From NCBI GenBank assembly GCA_017472605.1, contig JAFUPV010000006.1, forward strand, positions 1-64,000: a DNA stretch of 64,000 nucleotides, read 5' to 3'. The stretch's first letter is position 1. Each line of letters opens with the position of its first letter. The DNA is from Lachnospiraceae bacterium (GTDB lineage Bacteria > Bacillota > Clostridia > Lachnospirales > Lachnospiraceae). The translations under genes were made by a program, and so were the position numbers. Positions 1 through 9,064 of this stretch are shown here, piece after piece. The notes below the pieces were generated by a model. It saw only the letters and a program-made list of their open reading frames with translations, ran no database searches and was not told the DNA's origin.

Positions 1-2693
1 CGCTGCGTGTTGATGTAATCAACGAAGATTTAAAGCTGCGCAGGCTGTTTTACGATTTAAAGTCCATTTCAGATGCCTATGCGTTTAAGAGAATGCCGGA
101 AGGCAGAACAAAATCTCTGATTGTGGAGGCGCTTAATGGTGCAGTGAATCAGCTGGATTTGAGAACACCTCATTCTCCGGAATTCGATGCGTCGGTTGCG
201 GCTGCCCAGGCCTACATCGACGAGCATCTTTACAGGAATCCGGAGCTGACCGATCAGTCCGATGTGACTGCTACCTGCATCGGACATACCCACATTGACG
301 TTGCCTGGTGGTGGACTGTTTCTCAGACGAGGGAGAAGACAGCAAGAAGCTTTTCCACCGTACTGAAGCTGATGGAGGAGTATCCGGACTATAAGTTCAT
401 GTCCAGTCAGCCTCAGCTCTATGTGTTCCTGAAGGAGCGTTATCCGGAGGTTTACGCGAAAGTGAAAGAGCGCGTAAAGGAAGGACGCTGGATTCCGGAG
501 GGCGGAATGTGGCTGGAAGCAGACTGTAACCTGACATCGGGAGAGTCCCTGGTTCGTCAGTTCCTGTACGGAAAGCGTTTCTTCAAAGAAGAGTTCGGTG
601 TGGACAGCAAAATTCTCTGGCTGCCGGATGTCTTCGGCTATTCCGGCGCGCTGCCCCAGATCATGAAGGAGTGCGGTATCAAATATTTCATGACTACCAA
701 GCTGGCATGGAATCAGATTGACAAGTTCCCCAACGATACCTTCCTGTGGAAGGGACTGGACGGAACGGGTATCCTGACCCATCTGATCACCACACCAAGT
801 GTTGGCGCCGATGTGAAGAAGGAACATTTCACAACCTACAACGGTATGCTGGAAGCTGATGCTGTGATCGGTGCCTGGGATCGCTATCAGAATAAAGACC
901 TTAATGACAATGTGCTGATCTGCTATGGCTTCGGTGATGGCGGCGGTGGTCCGACCAGAGAAATGATGGAGAACGCAGCCCGCCTGGACAAGGGAATCAA
1001 GGGAATTCCGAAGGTTGTTCAGGAAAGTCCGCTGACCTGGTTTGAACGTCTGGATAAGAAAGTAAGCGGCAATAAGCGTCTGCCGGTATGGGAAGGCGAG
1101 CTGTATTTCGAATATCACAGAGGAACGCTGACTTCCATGGGCCGCAATAAGCGCGGAAACCGCAAGAGTGAACTGGCGATGATGGATCTGGAGCTTCTGT
1201 CTCTGCTGGCAGAGAAGGCAGGCATTGCCTATCCGGCCAAAGAGCTGGAGCGCATGTGGAAGGTGATTCTGCTGAATCAGTTCCATGATATTCTTCCGGG
1301 ATCTTCCATCCATGAAGTGTATGAGGTAACAAAAGAAGAGTATGCAGAACTTCTTTCCACTGCGGACGCAATGAAGAAAGAACGGCTTGCTGCACTTGCC
1401 GGAGCCGGTGATGGAATCACACTGTTCAATACACTTGGCTTTGAGCGTGATGATGTGATCACAATCGACGAAAACGTGCTTGCAAAAAGCGGTAAGACAG
1501 GTGAAAATCTGGCACTGGTCGATGAAACAGGTACTGCTTATCCGATTCAGAAGACGGCTGACGGCGCAGTTGCTGCCGTTTGTAAGCTGCCGTCCAAGGG
1601 GAAAAAAGTGTTTGCGCTGAAGGAGATGTCCCCATCGGAATCGAATGCCGCAAATCCGTTCCGGCTGGAAGGAAACTGCCTGGAGACTCCGTTCTACACC
1701 GTAGAGCTGGATGAAAATGGTCAGTTTGCATCGATTTACGACAAAGAGAATGACCGCCCGGTACTGAAGGAGGGCATGAAGGGCAATCGTCTTGCAATGT
1801 ATGAGGACAAACCGATGTGCTTCGACTGCTGGGATATCGACATGTACTATACGGAGAAGAGCTGGGACGTGACAGATGTTCTGCGGATGGAGTGGACCGA
1901 GATGGGTCCGGTCTGCGCAGTTCTGGAAATTGAGCGACGCATCAGCAAGTCCCGGATCCGTCAGAAGATTACGTTCTATGCAGACAGCCGCCAGATCCGT
2001 TTTGACACCTGGGTTGACTGGAAGGAGCATCAGCATCTGCTGAAGGTTCATTTCCCGGTTGACCTCCATACCGATGAGGCCACTTTCGATGTGCAGTTCG
2101 GAAGCCTGACAAGAAAGATCCACAGAAACACCACCTGGGATGATGCCAGATTTGAGAGCTGCGGTCAGAAATGGATGGACATGTCTGAAGGTCACTATGG
2201 TGTCAGCCTGCTCAATGACTGCAAATATGGTCATTCCGCACTGGATGGTGAGATGGCGCTGACGCTGATCAAGTCCGGTATTGAGCCGAATCCGACGGCA
2301 GACCAGGAGGAGCATGTATTTACCTACGCGCTCTATCCTCATGCAGGAAACTGGAGAGAAGCAGGTACCGTTGCCGAGTCCATGAAGCTGAATCAGCCGG
2401 TTTATGCAGAAAACGGCGGCATGGCGGGAACTTCTGCATCCATGCTTGCTGTTGACAAGAGCAATGTGATCATTGAGACGGTTAAGAAGGCGGAAGACGG
2501 CGACGGAATCATCATCCGCATGTATGAGTCTGAAAATGCCCGTACTAAGGCACATCTTACTCTGAATGTTCCGTTTGCATCTGTTGTGGAATGCAACTGT
2601 CTGGAAGAGGCAGAAGGAGAAGCTGCGGTAAGCGGCGACGGATTTGATTTTGTAATCAAACCCTATGAAATCAAAACTTTCCGTGTGAAATAA
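1..2693 (+). CDS. Alpha-mannosidase, GH38 family (5' end cut by window)
   Basis: The frame is open from base 3, so the start codon lies outside the window and 896 residues are visible. GH38 enzymes hydrolyse alpha-linked mannose from mannosides and N-glycans. The family metal site is seen as HTHIDVAWWW at visible residues about 95-104. The probable nucleophile aspartate sits in WLPDVFGYS near visible residue 209, and NQFHDILPGSS near residue 425 is another hallmark of the family. The C-terminal half is the beta-rich region typical of GH38. No secretion signal can be judged. The next gene, 115 bp downstream, is a GH130 phosphorylase, and a LacI-type regulator follows on the other strand, so this looks like a glycan-use locus. 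A methionine at 93 is internal and not the real start. Family call is firm; the exact linkage is not. Confidence 0.93.
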   Translation, partial: LRVDVINEDLKLRRLFYDLKSISDAYAFKRMPEGRTKSLIVEALNGAVNQLDLRTPHSPEFDASVAAAQAYIDEHLYRNPELTDQSDVTATCIGHTHIDVAWWWTVSQTREKTARSFSTVLKLMEEYPDYKFMSSQPQLYVFLKERYPEVYAKVKERVKEGRWIPEGGMWLEADCNLTSGESLVRQFLYGKRFFKEEFGVDSKILWLPDVFGYSGALPQIMKECGIKYFMTTKLAWNQIDKFPNDTFLWKGLDGTGILTHLITTPSVGADVKKEHFTTYNGMLEADAVIGAWDRYQNKDLNDNVLICYGFGDGGGGPTREMMENAARLDKGIKGIPKVVQESPLTWFERLDKKVSGNKRLPVWEGELYFEYHRGTLTSMGRNKRGNRKSELAMMDLELLSLLAEKAGIAYPAKELERMWKVILLNQFHDILPGSSIHEVYEVTKEEYAELLSTADAMKKERLAALAGAGDGITLFNTLGFERDDVITIDENVLAKSGKTGENLALVDETGTAYPIQKTADGAVAAVCKLPSKGKKVFALKEMSPSESNAANPFRLEGNCLETPFYTVELDENGQFASIYDKENDRPVLKEGMKGNRLAMYEDKPMCFDCWDIDMYYTEKSWDVTDVLRMEWTEMGPVCAVLEIERRISKSRIRQKITFYADSRQIRFDTWVDWKEHQHLLKVHFPVDLHTDEATFDVQFGSLTRKIHRNTTWDDARFESCGQKWMDMSEGHYGVSLLNDCKYGHSALDGEMALTLIKSGIEPNPTADQEEHVFTYALYPHAGNWREAGTVAESMKLNQPVYAENGGMAGTSASMLAVDKSNVIIETVKKAEDGDGIIIRMYESENARTKAHLTLNVPFASVVECNCLEEAEGEAAVSGDGFDFVIKPYEIKTFRVK

Positions 2694-2808
2694 ATGGAGC
2701 AGAGCGAAGGCTGTGCCTGTGGATTTTACGCGCTAAGATATCAAATGAAAAAATATCGTGCTGCAGTCGGTTGGACTGCGGCATGAAAGAAATGGGAGGA
2801 AAAGAACC

Positions 2809-3798
2809 ATGGCAAAGATTATTGGTAATGCATTACCGGGAATTCCGTGGCAGGAGAAGCCGGAGGGATATGTTAAGCCGGTATGGAGATATGATAATAA
2901 TCCGATCATCAAGAGAGATGCCATTCCGACATCCGGAAGTATCTTCAACAGTGCGGTTGTACCGTTTGAAGATGGCTATGCAGGTGTATTCCGCTGTGAT
3001 AACCTTGGCATCAGCATGGATATCTATGCCGGATTCAGTAAGGATGCAATTCACTGGGAAATCAACCATGAGCCGATCACCTTTGTTGGTGATGATGAGG
3101 AACTGCTGGCACGTCAGTATCGCTATGATCCGCGTGTATGCTTCATCGAAGACAGATACTACATTACCTGGTGCAACGGATATCACGGACCGACAATCGG
3201 ACTTGCATATACGTTTGATTTCAAGACTTTCTATCAGTTAGAGAATGCCTTCCTTCCTTATAACAGAAACGGCGTTCTGTTCCCGAGAAAGATCAATGGA
3301 AAGTACATGATGCTGAGCAGACCGAGTGATACCGGTCATACTCCGTTCGGTGATATTTTTGTCAGTCAGAGCCCGGATATGGAGCACTGGGGTCATCATC
3401 GTTTTGTAATGGGCAAGTACCCGGGTGATGCTTCTGCATGGCAGGCAACAAAGATCGGTCCGGGACCGGTTCCGATTGAGACAGACGAGGGATGGCTGCT
3501 GATCTATCACGGCGTTCTGCAGACCTGCAACGGCTTTGTTTACCGCATGGGCTGCGCGCTTCTTGATCTGGAACAGCCGTGGAAGGTGCTGTACCGCAGC
3601 AGATACTACATCATGGGACCGACGGAGCTCTACGAGCAGAATGGTGACGTTCCCAATGTTGTTTTCCCGTGCGCAACACTGACTGACGCGGAAACAGGAA
3701 GAATCGCAATCTACTACGGTGCAGCGGATACCGTTGTTGGACTGGCGTTTACTACTGTGGATGAGCTGATGAACTGGATGAAGGCAAATCCCTGCTGA
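2809..3798 (+). CDS. GH130 family beta-mannoside phosphorylase
   Basis: This 329-residue protein matches the five-bladed propeller family GH130, whose members phosphorolyse beta-mannosides to mannose-1-phosphate. [11 protein letters not shown] near the N-terminus and [14 protein letters not shown] around residues 105-118 are characteristic; the aspartate of YDPRV is the expected proton donor. No signal peptide is present, which fits intracellular phosphorolysis. The ATG at 2809 is chosen because GGGAGG precedes it at 2794-2799; an upstream in-frame ATG at 2758 lacks one. A small hairpin (2763-2779) lies in the leader. Lying behind a GH38 alpha-mannosidase, it could act on Man-beta-1,4-GlcNAc after alpha-mannose removal, or on mannan oligosaccharides; the sequence alone does not decide the acceptor. 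Confidence 0.88.
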   Translation: MAKIIGNALPGIPWQEKPEGYVKPVWRYDNNPIIKRDAIPTSGSIFNSAVVPFEDGYAGVFRCDNLGISMDIYAGFSKDAIHWEINHEPITFVGDDEELLARQYRYDPRVCFIEDRYYITWCNGYHGPTIGLAYTFDFKTFYQLENAFLPYNRNGVLFPRKINGKYMMLSRPSDTGHTPFGDIFVSQSPDMEHWGHHRFVMGKYPGDASAWQATKIGPGPVPIETDEGWLLIYHGVLQTCNGFVYRMGCALLDLEQPWKVLYRSRYYIMGPTELYEQNGDVPNVVFPCATLTDAETGRIAIYYGAADTVVGLAFTTVDELMNWMKANPC

Positions 3799-3880
3799 TA
3801 GTTCCGGTCATAGACAAAAAGACCGTCCGGCGAAGTCTGTTCGGACGGTCTGTGATTCCGAACAGGAGAAGAAAAAGAAA

Positions 3881-3920
3881 GGATCGAATGCGTGATGTGT
3901 TCGATCCTTTTTTTCTTCTT
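3881..3920 (+). terminator. Rho-independent terminator after the GH130 gene
   Basis: An 8-bp stem (GGATCGAA at 3881-3888 with TTCGATCC at 3900-3907) is followed directly by a run of eight T residues. A second perfect 9-bp hairpin (3821-3829 with 3842-3850) lies just upstream without a T tract. The structure ends the mannosidase/GH130 unit and separates it from the convergent regulator gene. Confidence 0.85.
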
Positions 3921-3941
3921 CTGTTTGCTGGCGGTGATGTT

Positions 3942-5000
3942 TTAATCACCGGTTGAAGCACGAAAGACGGGTTTACTGCGGATGTAAACGAGTTGATATT
4001 CGTCGTTTGGATAGTGGATCCGGTTGGTGATGCTCTGGGCAAGATGAACGCCAAGACGGGCATTGTTGACAGGGACGGTGGTAAGCGGAATCAGAGTGTT
4101 GAATTCCAGGCTGTCATCGTAGCCGGACACAAGAATGTCTTCCGGGATCCGGACATTGCGCTGGAGATAGTATTCAACAACCTGGTGCGCAATGTAGTCG
4201 CTGGCACAGACAATGGCTTCCGGACGTTCTTTCAGCCGGTCAAGCCAGGTATGGATGGTAGTCTGATAGTCCTCAATGCCGATCGGGTCAGTCAGGCAGG
4301 GAATGGAATCAACGGGGAGTCCGTTTCTCTGCATGGCGCGAAGATAGCCGAGATGACGTTCCCGGTTGGTCTGGGCATAGGCAATGTCGCCGATGAAATG
4401 AATCCGTTTTTTGCCGAGATCGATCATGTGCTGGACGATGGCATCGGTGTTGGCAATTCCTTCCAGAAGGAACAGGTTTCCGTTGATGGAAGAGAAGTCA
4501 ATGGAAGAAGGACAATCCAGAAAAACTTTCTGAATCGGAAGCGCGTTGAGTGCTTCAATCAGGTGGATGTCGTAGATATTCATGACGATGAGGCCCTGAC
4601 AGGTTCCGTTGGTGAGACAATCCGGAAGCGGTGCGCCGTCTTCCAGAGAGGACGGAAGGTAGGCATAAATCAGGTTGATGCCGTTTTGGGCAAGCGTCAT
4701 TGCCTGATAGTGGATGATGCTCATCCAGAAATTGGAGGTTTCCGGGCGCGAGACGGCAACGGCGACGTTGATGGTCTGACCGGAAGCCTGTTTTTTTATG
4801 ATCGGTTCCGCGGCAACCGGAAGATCGGCTGAACTGGAATCCTGAAGCAGGGAAAGCGGATAGCCCATGGCAACTGCCTGGAGCAGGATTGACTGACGGG
4901 TAGCAGGAGAGATGCCTGGTTTGTTGTTCAGGGCTTTCCATACGGTAACTCGTGATATGTTCAGCGCATCGGCAATCTGTTGATAGGTAACTTTTTTCAT
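3942..5000 (-). CDS. LacI-family transcriptional regulator
   Basis: A 352-residue repressor-type protein. The N-terminus carries the LacI helix-turn-helix (VTYQQIADALNISRVTVWKA at about residues 3-22), followed by a periplasmic-binding-protein-like effector domain (sugar-binding fold) to the C-terminus. The ATG at 5000 is preceded by AAGGAGA; the frame extends upstream to 5171 but that extension has no ribosome binding site and no family similarity. It converges on the GH38/GH130 genes and is the obvious candidate to control them, with a mannose-containing oligosaccharide or mannose phosphate as likely effector (inference). I found no convincing LacI-type palindrome in the visible DNA; the mannosidase promoter is outside the window. 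Confidence 0.93.
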   Translation of the reverse strand: MKKVTYQQIADALNISRVTVWKALNNKPGISPATRQSILLQAVAMGYPLSLLQDSSSADLPVAAEPIIKKQASGQTINVAVAVSRPETSNFWMSIIHYQAMTLAQNGINLIYAYLPSSLEDGAPLPDCLTNGTCQGLIVMNIYDIHLIEALNALPIQKVFLDCPSSIDFSSINGNLFLLEGIANTDAIVQHMIDLGKKRIHFIGDIAYAQTNRERHLGYLRAMQRNGLPVDSIPCLTDPIGIEDYQTTIHTWLDRLKERPEAIVCASDYIAHQVVEYYLQRNVRIPEDILVSGYDDSLEFNTLIPLTTVPVNNARLGVHLAQSITNRIHYPNDEYQLVYIRSKPVFRASTGD

Positions 5001-5039
5001 GGCAAATCTCCTTAATATAGCTGGATACATTTCATAAAA

Positions 5040-5068
5040 ATCATAACTCAGCAAGGTAAAAAAATCAA
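5040..5068 (-). promoter_or_regulatory. Putative sigma-A promoter of the LacI-type gene
   Basis: On the minus strand, TTGATT (5068-5063), a 17-bp spacer and TATGAT (5045-5040) stand 40 bp upstream of the start codon. Confidence 0.6.
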
Positions 5069-5228
5069 TTGGAAAAACCTCGAAAAATGGAGCTTTTTGT
5101 GGGATTATTTGGTTTTTTTTGACGGTATGTGGAATATGGGGAGAGGATTTGACGGAAATGGAGAGGAACATCGGCGCGTTTTCTTTCCGTTATTCGGAGG
5201 AGGGAACAAAGAACGGATGATTCGTGAC

Positions 5229-5257
5229 TTGTAATAAACGACAGGACGTGTTAGAAT
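5229..5257 (+). promoter_or_regulatory. Putative sigma-A promoter for fchA-folD
   Basis: TTGTAA (5229-5234), 17-bp spacer, TAGAAT (5252-5257). The expected transcript starts near 5265, so the hairpin at 5268-5291 would be at its very 5' end. Confidence 0.65.
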
Positions 5258-5267
5258 AAGTAAGGAT

Positions 5268-5291
5268 CGGGTCTGCTGTCAGGCAGACCCG
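5268..5291 (+). promoter_or_regulatory. Perfect hairpin in the fchA 5' leader
   Basis: A 9-bp perfect stem (CGGGTCTGC with GCAGACCCG) and a 6-nt loop at the predicted 5' end of the message. It is not followed by a T tract, so a transcript-stabilising or regulatory role is more likely than termination. It does not resemble the tetrahydrofolate riboswitch consensus that I know. Confidence 0.5.
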
Positions 5292-5346
5292 ACAGGAATC
5301 TTTCATCAGTTGAAAGACAGGGAAGAAAAGCAAAAAGGAGAGCGCA

Positions 5347-5973
5347 ATGGAGAGAATGACAGTAAATGAGTACTTGCAGGTGCTTTCATCAAAGAGCCCG
5401 GTACCGGGCGGAGGCGGAACCAGCGCCCTTGGTGGGGCGATGGGAATGGCTCTTGGTTCGATGGTTGGAAATCTGACCACCGGGAAAAAGAAGTATGCAG
5501 CATATGAAACCGACATCAGACGTCTGATTGGAGAAGCAGAGAAGCTGCAGGAACAGCTGGTACATCTGATGAATGAAGATGCCGCTGTTTTTCAACCGGT
5601 TTCCGATGCCTATCGTCTTCCGAAGGAGACAGAGGAGCAGCTTGCATATCGGGAGCAGGTTCTGGAGACGACACTGAAGGGAGCCTGTCTTGTTCCGATA
5701 GAAGTGATCCGAAAATCCCTGGAAGGTCTGGATGTGCTGGAAGAACTGCTGGTGAAAGGTTCGGTGCTTGCTGTCAGCGATGTGGGCGTGGGAGCCGCGT
5801 TTCTTCGCACGGCGATCAATGGAGCAGTCCTGAACGTGTATATCAATACCAGGATGATGAAAAACAGAGAGCTGGCCAGTGAACTGAACCGTGAGACAAA
5901 GGAACTGCAGGAGCAGGGAATTGTGCGCGCAGACCGGCTGTACCAGCAGGTACTGGAAAAACTGGAAAACTAA
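5347..5973 (+). CDS. fchA: Methenyl-THF cyclohydrolase / formimino-THF cyclodeaminase (FTCD_C family)
   Basis: This 208-residue protein belongs to the cyclodeaminase/cyclohydrolase family (PF04961). The N-terminal SPVPGGGGTSALGGAMG segment (residues about 18-34) is the family's folate-binding hallmark, followed by mostly helical sequence. Members either deaminate formimino-THF in histidine breakdown or, as FchA in acetogens and methylotrophs, hydrolyse 5,10-methenyl-THF. No histidine-degradation genes are nearby, while folD follows 52 bp downstream, so the FchA role is favoured. AAAAAGGAGAG precedes the ATG at 5347. It probably shares a transcript with folD. The protein has no membrane segment and should be cytosolic. 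Confidence 0.87.
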   Translation: MERMTVNEYLQVLSSKSPVPGGGGTSALGGAMGMALGSMVGNLTTGKKKYAAYETDIRRLIGEAEKLQEQLVHLMNEDAAVFQPVSDAYRLPKETEEQLAYREQVLETTLKGACLVPIEVIRKSLEGLDVLEELLVKGSVLAVSDVGVGAAFLRTAINGAVLNVYINTRMMKNRELASELNRETKELQEQGIVRADRLYQQVLEKLEN

Positions 5974-6025
5974 GAGTCAGCAGAACCGTTGAAATAGAAA
6001 AGAGAGACAGAAGGAGTTTGTGGCT

Positions 6026-6883
6026 ATGGAGATCTTAAAGGGAATGACAGTTGTGAATGCCATGAAAGAAACTATGAAATCGGAGATTGCCCAGATGGAG
6101 CAGGCACCGCTTCTTGCAATTGTCCGGGTCGGAGAACGTCCGGATGACTGTGCCTATGAGCGCGGCGCAATGAAACGGATGAGCGGTCTTGGAATCCGGA
6201 CACGGTCCTGCGTCTTTGATGCGGATATCAGCAATGAAGCATTTCAGGAAGCGTTTCTGGCAATCAATGGCGATCCGGAGGTAGACGGAATCCTTCTCCT
6301 TCGGCCGCTGCCGTCCCAGATTGACGAAAAGGCGATTACGGAGTTGATTGATCCGAAGAAGGATGTGGACGGAATCAGTCCGGTTAACATGGCGAAGCTG
6401 TTCATGGGTGAGCCGGATGGGTTTGCACCATGCACACCGGAAGCAGTGGTTGAGATGCTGAAATTTGCCGGTGTGGAATTGGCGGGAAAGCATGCGGTTA
6501 TCGTCGGACGGAGCCTTGTTGTGGGAAAACCGCTGGCTATGCTGCTGATGAAAGAGAACTGTACGGTGACTGTGTGCCATTCCAGAACAAAGAACCTGCA
6601 GGACGTGTGCCGCAGCGGAGAGATTCTTGTCGCGGCAATCGGAAAAGCCGAAATGCTGGACGGATCTTTTGCAGCGCCGGGAGCGGTTGTTCTCGATGTG
6701 GGAATTAATGTGAACCAGGAAGGAAAACTCTGCGGCGATGTGGCGTTTGACACGCTGGATGCGTCCGTTGCGCTGGCAACACCGGTTCCGGGCGGTGTCG
6801 GCACGGTTACAACGTCAGTTTTAGCGAAGCATGTGATCCGGGCTGCGAAACAGAGAAGGGAACATGCACAGCGGGACAAATAA
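6026..6883 (+). CDS. folD: Methylene-THF dehydrogenase / cyclohydrolase FolD (variant active site)
   Basis: A 285-residue FolD homologue: KDVDGISPVN (about residues 114-123), the nucleotide-site segment GRSLVVGKPLAMLLM (about 160-174) and PVPGGVGTVTTSVL near the C-terminus are all recognisable. It should interconvert 5,10-methylene- and 5,10-methenyl-THF with NAD(P). The normal catalytic motif is Y-x3-K-x-K; here the segment reads YERGAMKRM, so the lysine at Tyr+4 is alanine and only the one at Tyr+6 remains. In studied enzymes the Tyr+4 lysine is needed for cyclohydrolase activity. The motif LRPLP also replaces the common QLPLP. The ATG at 6026 (9 nt after AAGGAG) is preferred over GTG at 6020, only 3 nt from it. 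Same operon as fchA. Confidence 0.9.
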   Translation: MEILKGMTVVNAMKETMKSEIAQMEQAPLLAIVRVGERPDDCAYERGAMKRMSGLGIRTRSCVFDADISNEAFQEAFLAINGDPEVDGILLLRPLPSQIDEKAITELIDPKKDVDGISPVNMAKLFMGEPDGFAPCTPEAVVEMLKFAGVELAGKHAVIVGRSLVVGKPLAMLLMKENCTVTVCHSRTKNLQDVCRSGEILVAAIGKAEMLDGSFAAPGAVVLDVGINVNQEGKLCGDVAFDTLDASVALATPVPGGVGTVTTSVLAKHVIRAAKQRREHAQRDK

Positions 6884-7009
6884 CAGCAGGGGAAGCTGCT
6901 GAGGCACAAGAACTGGAAAAGGATCAGGAAAGCAGAGCGACAGAAATGTTAGAGAATCTGCGGGAAAAGAAGCGCATAGGAACGTGTGCATGTGACAGAA
7001 GGAGGAGCT

Positions 7010-9010
7010 ATGGGATTTTTACCGATCAATCGACAGGAAATGAAGGCGCGGGGCTGGGACGGAGTGGATTTCGTCTATGTAACCGGCGATGCCTATGTGG
7101 ATCATCCTTCCTTTGGTCCGGCAATCATTAGCCGAATTCTGGAAGCAAACGGCTACCGTGTGGCGATACTGCCGCAGCCGGACTGGAAAAAGGATGAGGA
7201 GATTCGTCAGTTCGGAACGCCAAGACTTGGCTTTCTGGTATCCGGCGGCAACATGGATTCCATGGTAAATCACTATTCCGTTTCCAGAAAGAGACGAAAG
7301 ACAGATGCGTTTACTCCGGGCGGCGTGATGGGAAAACGTCCGGATTATGCAACGATTGTATACTGTAATTACATTCGCAGAAGTTTTCCGGATACACCGC
7401 TGATCATTGGAGGGATTGAAGCTTCTCTGCGTCGTCTGGCACACTATGATTACTGGTCCGATAAAATGAAGCGTTCCATTCTAGTGGAGTCGCAGGCGGA
7501 TCTGATTTCCTATGGAATGGGTGAGCATTCAATCGTGGAAATTGCCCAGGCACTGGACGCTCAGATTCCGGTCAGCGAGATTACGTTTATCCGCGGAACG
7601 GTTTTCAAAGTGAAATCGCTGGAACGGGTGCCGGATGCCCTTGTTCTTCCTTCCTATGATGAACTGACTGCCGATAAGCTGAACTATGCAAAAAGTTTCT
7701 ATACCCAGTACTGCAATACGGATCCGTTCAGCGGCAGACAGCTGGCAGAGCCTTACGGAGCGAAATTGTATGTGGTTCAGAATCCGCCCGCCTATCCGCT
7801 GACAACACAGGAAATGGACGATGTCTACGCGCTTCCCTATGAGCGTACCTGGCATCCCTCCTACGACAAAGACGGAGGAATTCCGGCGTATTCCGAGGTG
7901 AAATTCAGTCTTGTCAGCAACCGCGGCTGTTTTGGCGGCTGCAGCTTCTGCGCGCTGACCTTCCATCAGGGACGGATCATCCAGACAAGGAGCCATGAAT
8001 CCATCCTTCATGAAGCTTGTCGGATGACGCAGGAGACGGATTTCAAGGGCTATATCCATGATGTAGGCGGCCCGACGGCGAATTTCCGTCATCCAGCCTG
8101 TGAGAAGCAGCTGAAAAAAGGGGTGTGCACCGGAAAACAGTGTCTCTTCCCCCAGCCATGTAAAAACATGAAAGCGGACCACAGTGATTATCTGGAGCTG
8201 CTGCGCAAACTGCGGAGTCTTCCGAAGGTGAAAAAAGTGTTTATCCGTTCCGGCATCCGGTTTGACTATGTGCTGGCAGATTCGAATGACACGTTTCTTC
8301 GCGAGCTCTGCAGATATCATGTCAGCGGTCAGCTGAAAGTGGCACCGGAACATGTTTCCGATCCGGTTCTGCGAATGATGGGGAAACCGGGAAATGAGGT
8401 GTACCGGTGTTTTGTAAAGAAGTATCAGGAGATGAATAAAAAGCTGGGCATGGATCAGTATCTGGTTCCCTATCTGATGTCTTCCCATCCGGGTTCTACC
8501 TTAAAAGAAGCAGTGGAACTGGCGGAATATCTGCGCGAACTGGGATACATGCCGGAGCAGGTTCAGGATTTCTATCCGACGCCGTCAACCATTTCCACCT
8601 GCATGTACTACACCGGTGTGGATCCGCGTACCATGAAGCCGGTCTATGTGCCGAAGGATCCCCATGAAAAGGCGATGCAGCGTGCGCTGATCCAGTATCG
8701 GGATCCCAAGCTGTATGATCTGGTAAAGGAAGCACTGGAGCGCGCCGGAAGGACGGATCTGATCGGCTATGATAAAAAATGCCTGATCCGTCCGCAGAAG
8801 GAGAGCGGGAAGCATGGAAGTTTGCGCGATGGGGGAAGCAAAGGCGGTCCGCGCATGGACAGCAGCAGAGGAAAACATGGCAGCGAAAAAAACAGAGGCC
8901 ATGTGAGTACCGGCGGTCAGAAGGTTGGTTTGCGTACTGACATCAGCAGGAATAGCCTGCATTCGGATGGAAAAGCGTTTGATAGAAAGAAGAGGGCTCG
9001 ACGAAAATAG
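7010..9010 (+). CDS. YgiQ-family radical SAM protein (UPF0313)
   Basis: A 666-residue protein of the YgiQ/UPF0313 family, whose function is not established. The order is an N-terminal cobalamin-binding-like region (GDAYVDHPSFG, residues 24-34), then a radical SAM core with the cluster motif CFGGCSFC near residue 305, and a C-terminal extension ending in a long basic, glycine- and serine-rich tail (about residues 600-666) that looks disordered and may bind nucleic acid. The ATG at 7010 follows GGAGG at 7001-7005 and matches the usual MGFLPIN start of the family; a GTG at 6986 would add eight residues. A small inverted repeat (6884-6901) occupies the 126-bp gap after folD. Confidence 0.9.
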   Translation: MGFLPINRQEMKARGWDGVDFVYVTGDAYVDHPSFGPAIISRILEANGYRVAILPQPDWKKDEEIRQFGTPRLGFLVSGGNMDSMVNHYSVSRKRRKTDAFTPGGVMGKRPDYATIVYCNYIRRSFPDTPLIIGGIEASLRRLAHYDYWSDKMKRSILVESQADLISYGMGEHSIVEIAQALDAQIPVSEITFIRGTVFKVKSLERVPDALVLPSYDELTADKLNYAKSFYTQYCNTDPFSGRQLAEPYGAKLYVVQNPPAYPLTTQEMDDVYALPYERTWHPSYDKDGGIPAYSEVKFSLVSNRGCFGGCSFCALTFHQGRIIQTRSHESILHEACRMTQETDFKGYIHDVGGPTANFRHPACEKQLKKGVCTGKQCLFPQPCKNMKADHSDYLELLRKLRSLPKVKKVFIRSGIRFDYVLADSNDTFLRELCRYHVSGQLKVAPEHVSDPVLRMMGKPGNEVYRCFVKKYQEMNKKLGMDQYLVPYLMSSHPGSTLKEAVELAEYLRELGYMPEQVQDFYPTPSTISTCMYYTGVDPRTMKPVYVPKDPHEKAMQRALIQYRDPKLYDLVKEALERAGRTDLIGYDKKCLIRPQKESGKHGSLRDGGSKGGPRMDSSRGKHGSEKNRGHVSTGGQKVGLRTDISRNSLHSDGKAFDRKKRARRK

Positions 9011-9064
9011 GAACGGAACGTTTTCAATTGATTGAATGAATGGAAATAGCAGGAAAGGGATTTT

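Larger units (their letters stand above)
5001..5346. other. Divergent intergenic region between lacI-type gene and fchA
   Basis: A 346-bp gap without a supportable gene. It holds a minus-strand promoter next to the regulator gene, a plus-strand promoter at 5229-5257, and a hairpin at 5268-5291 in the fchA leader. The stretch from about 5070 to 5225 shows A/T-rich runs but nothing I can name. Confidence 0.7.

Noticed and set aside
69-2555. 828-codon open frame antisense to the GH38 mannosidase
   Set aside because: It mirrors the codon pattern of the real gene, has no ribosome binding site, and its translation resembles no family.
4993-5171. Longer N-terminus for the LacI-type regulator
   Set aside because: The extension has no ribosome binding site and would precede the canonical helix-turn-helix start, which has a good AAGGAGA.
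5258-5346. Tetrahydrofolate riboswitch before fchA-folD
   Set aside because: There is a stable hairpin, but the conserved riboswitch segments I know are not present.
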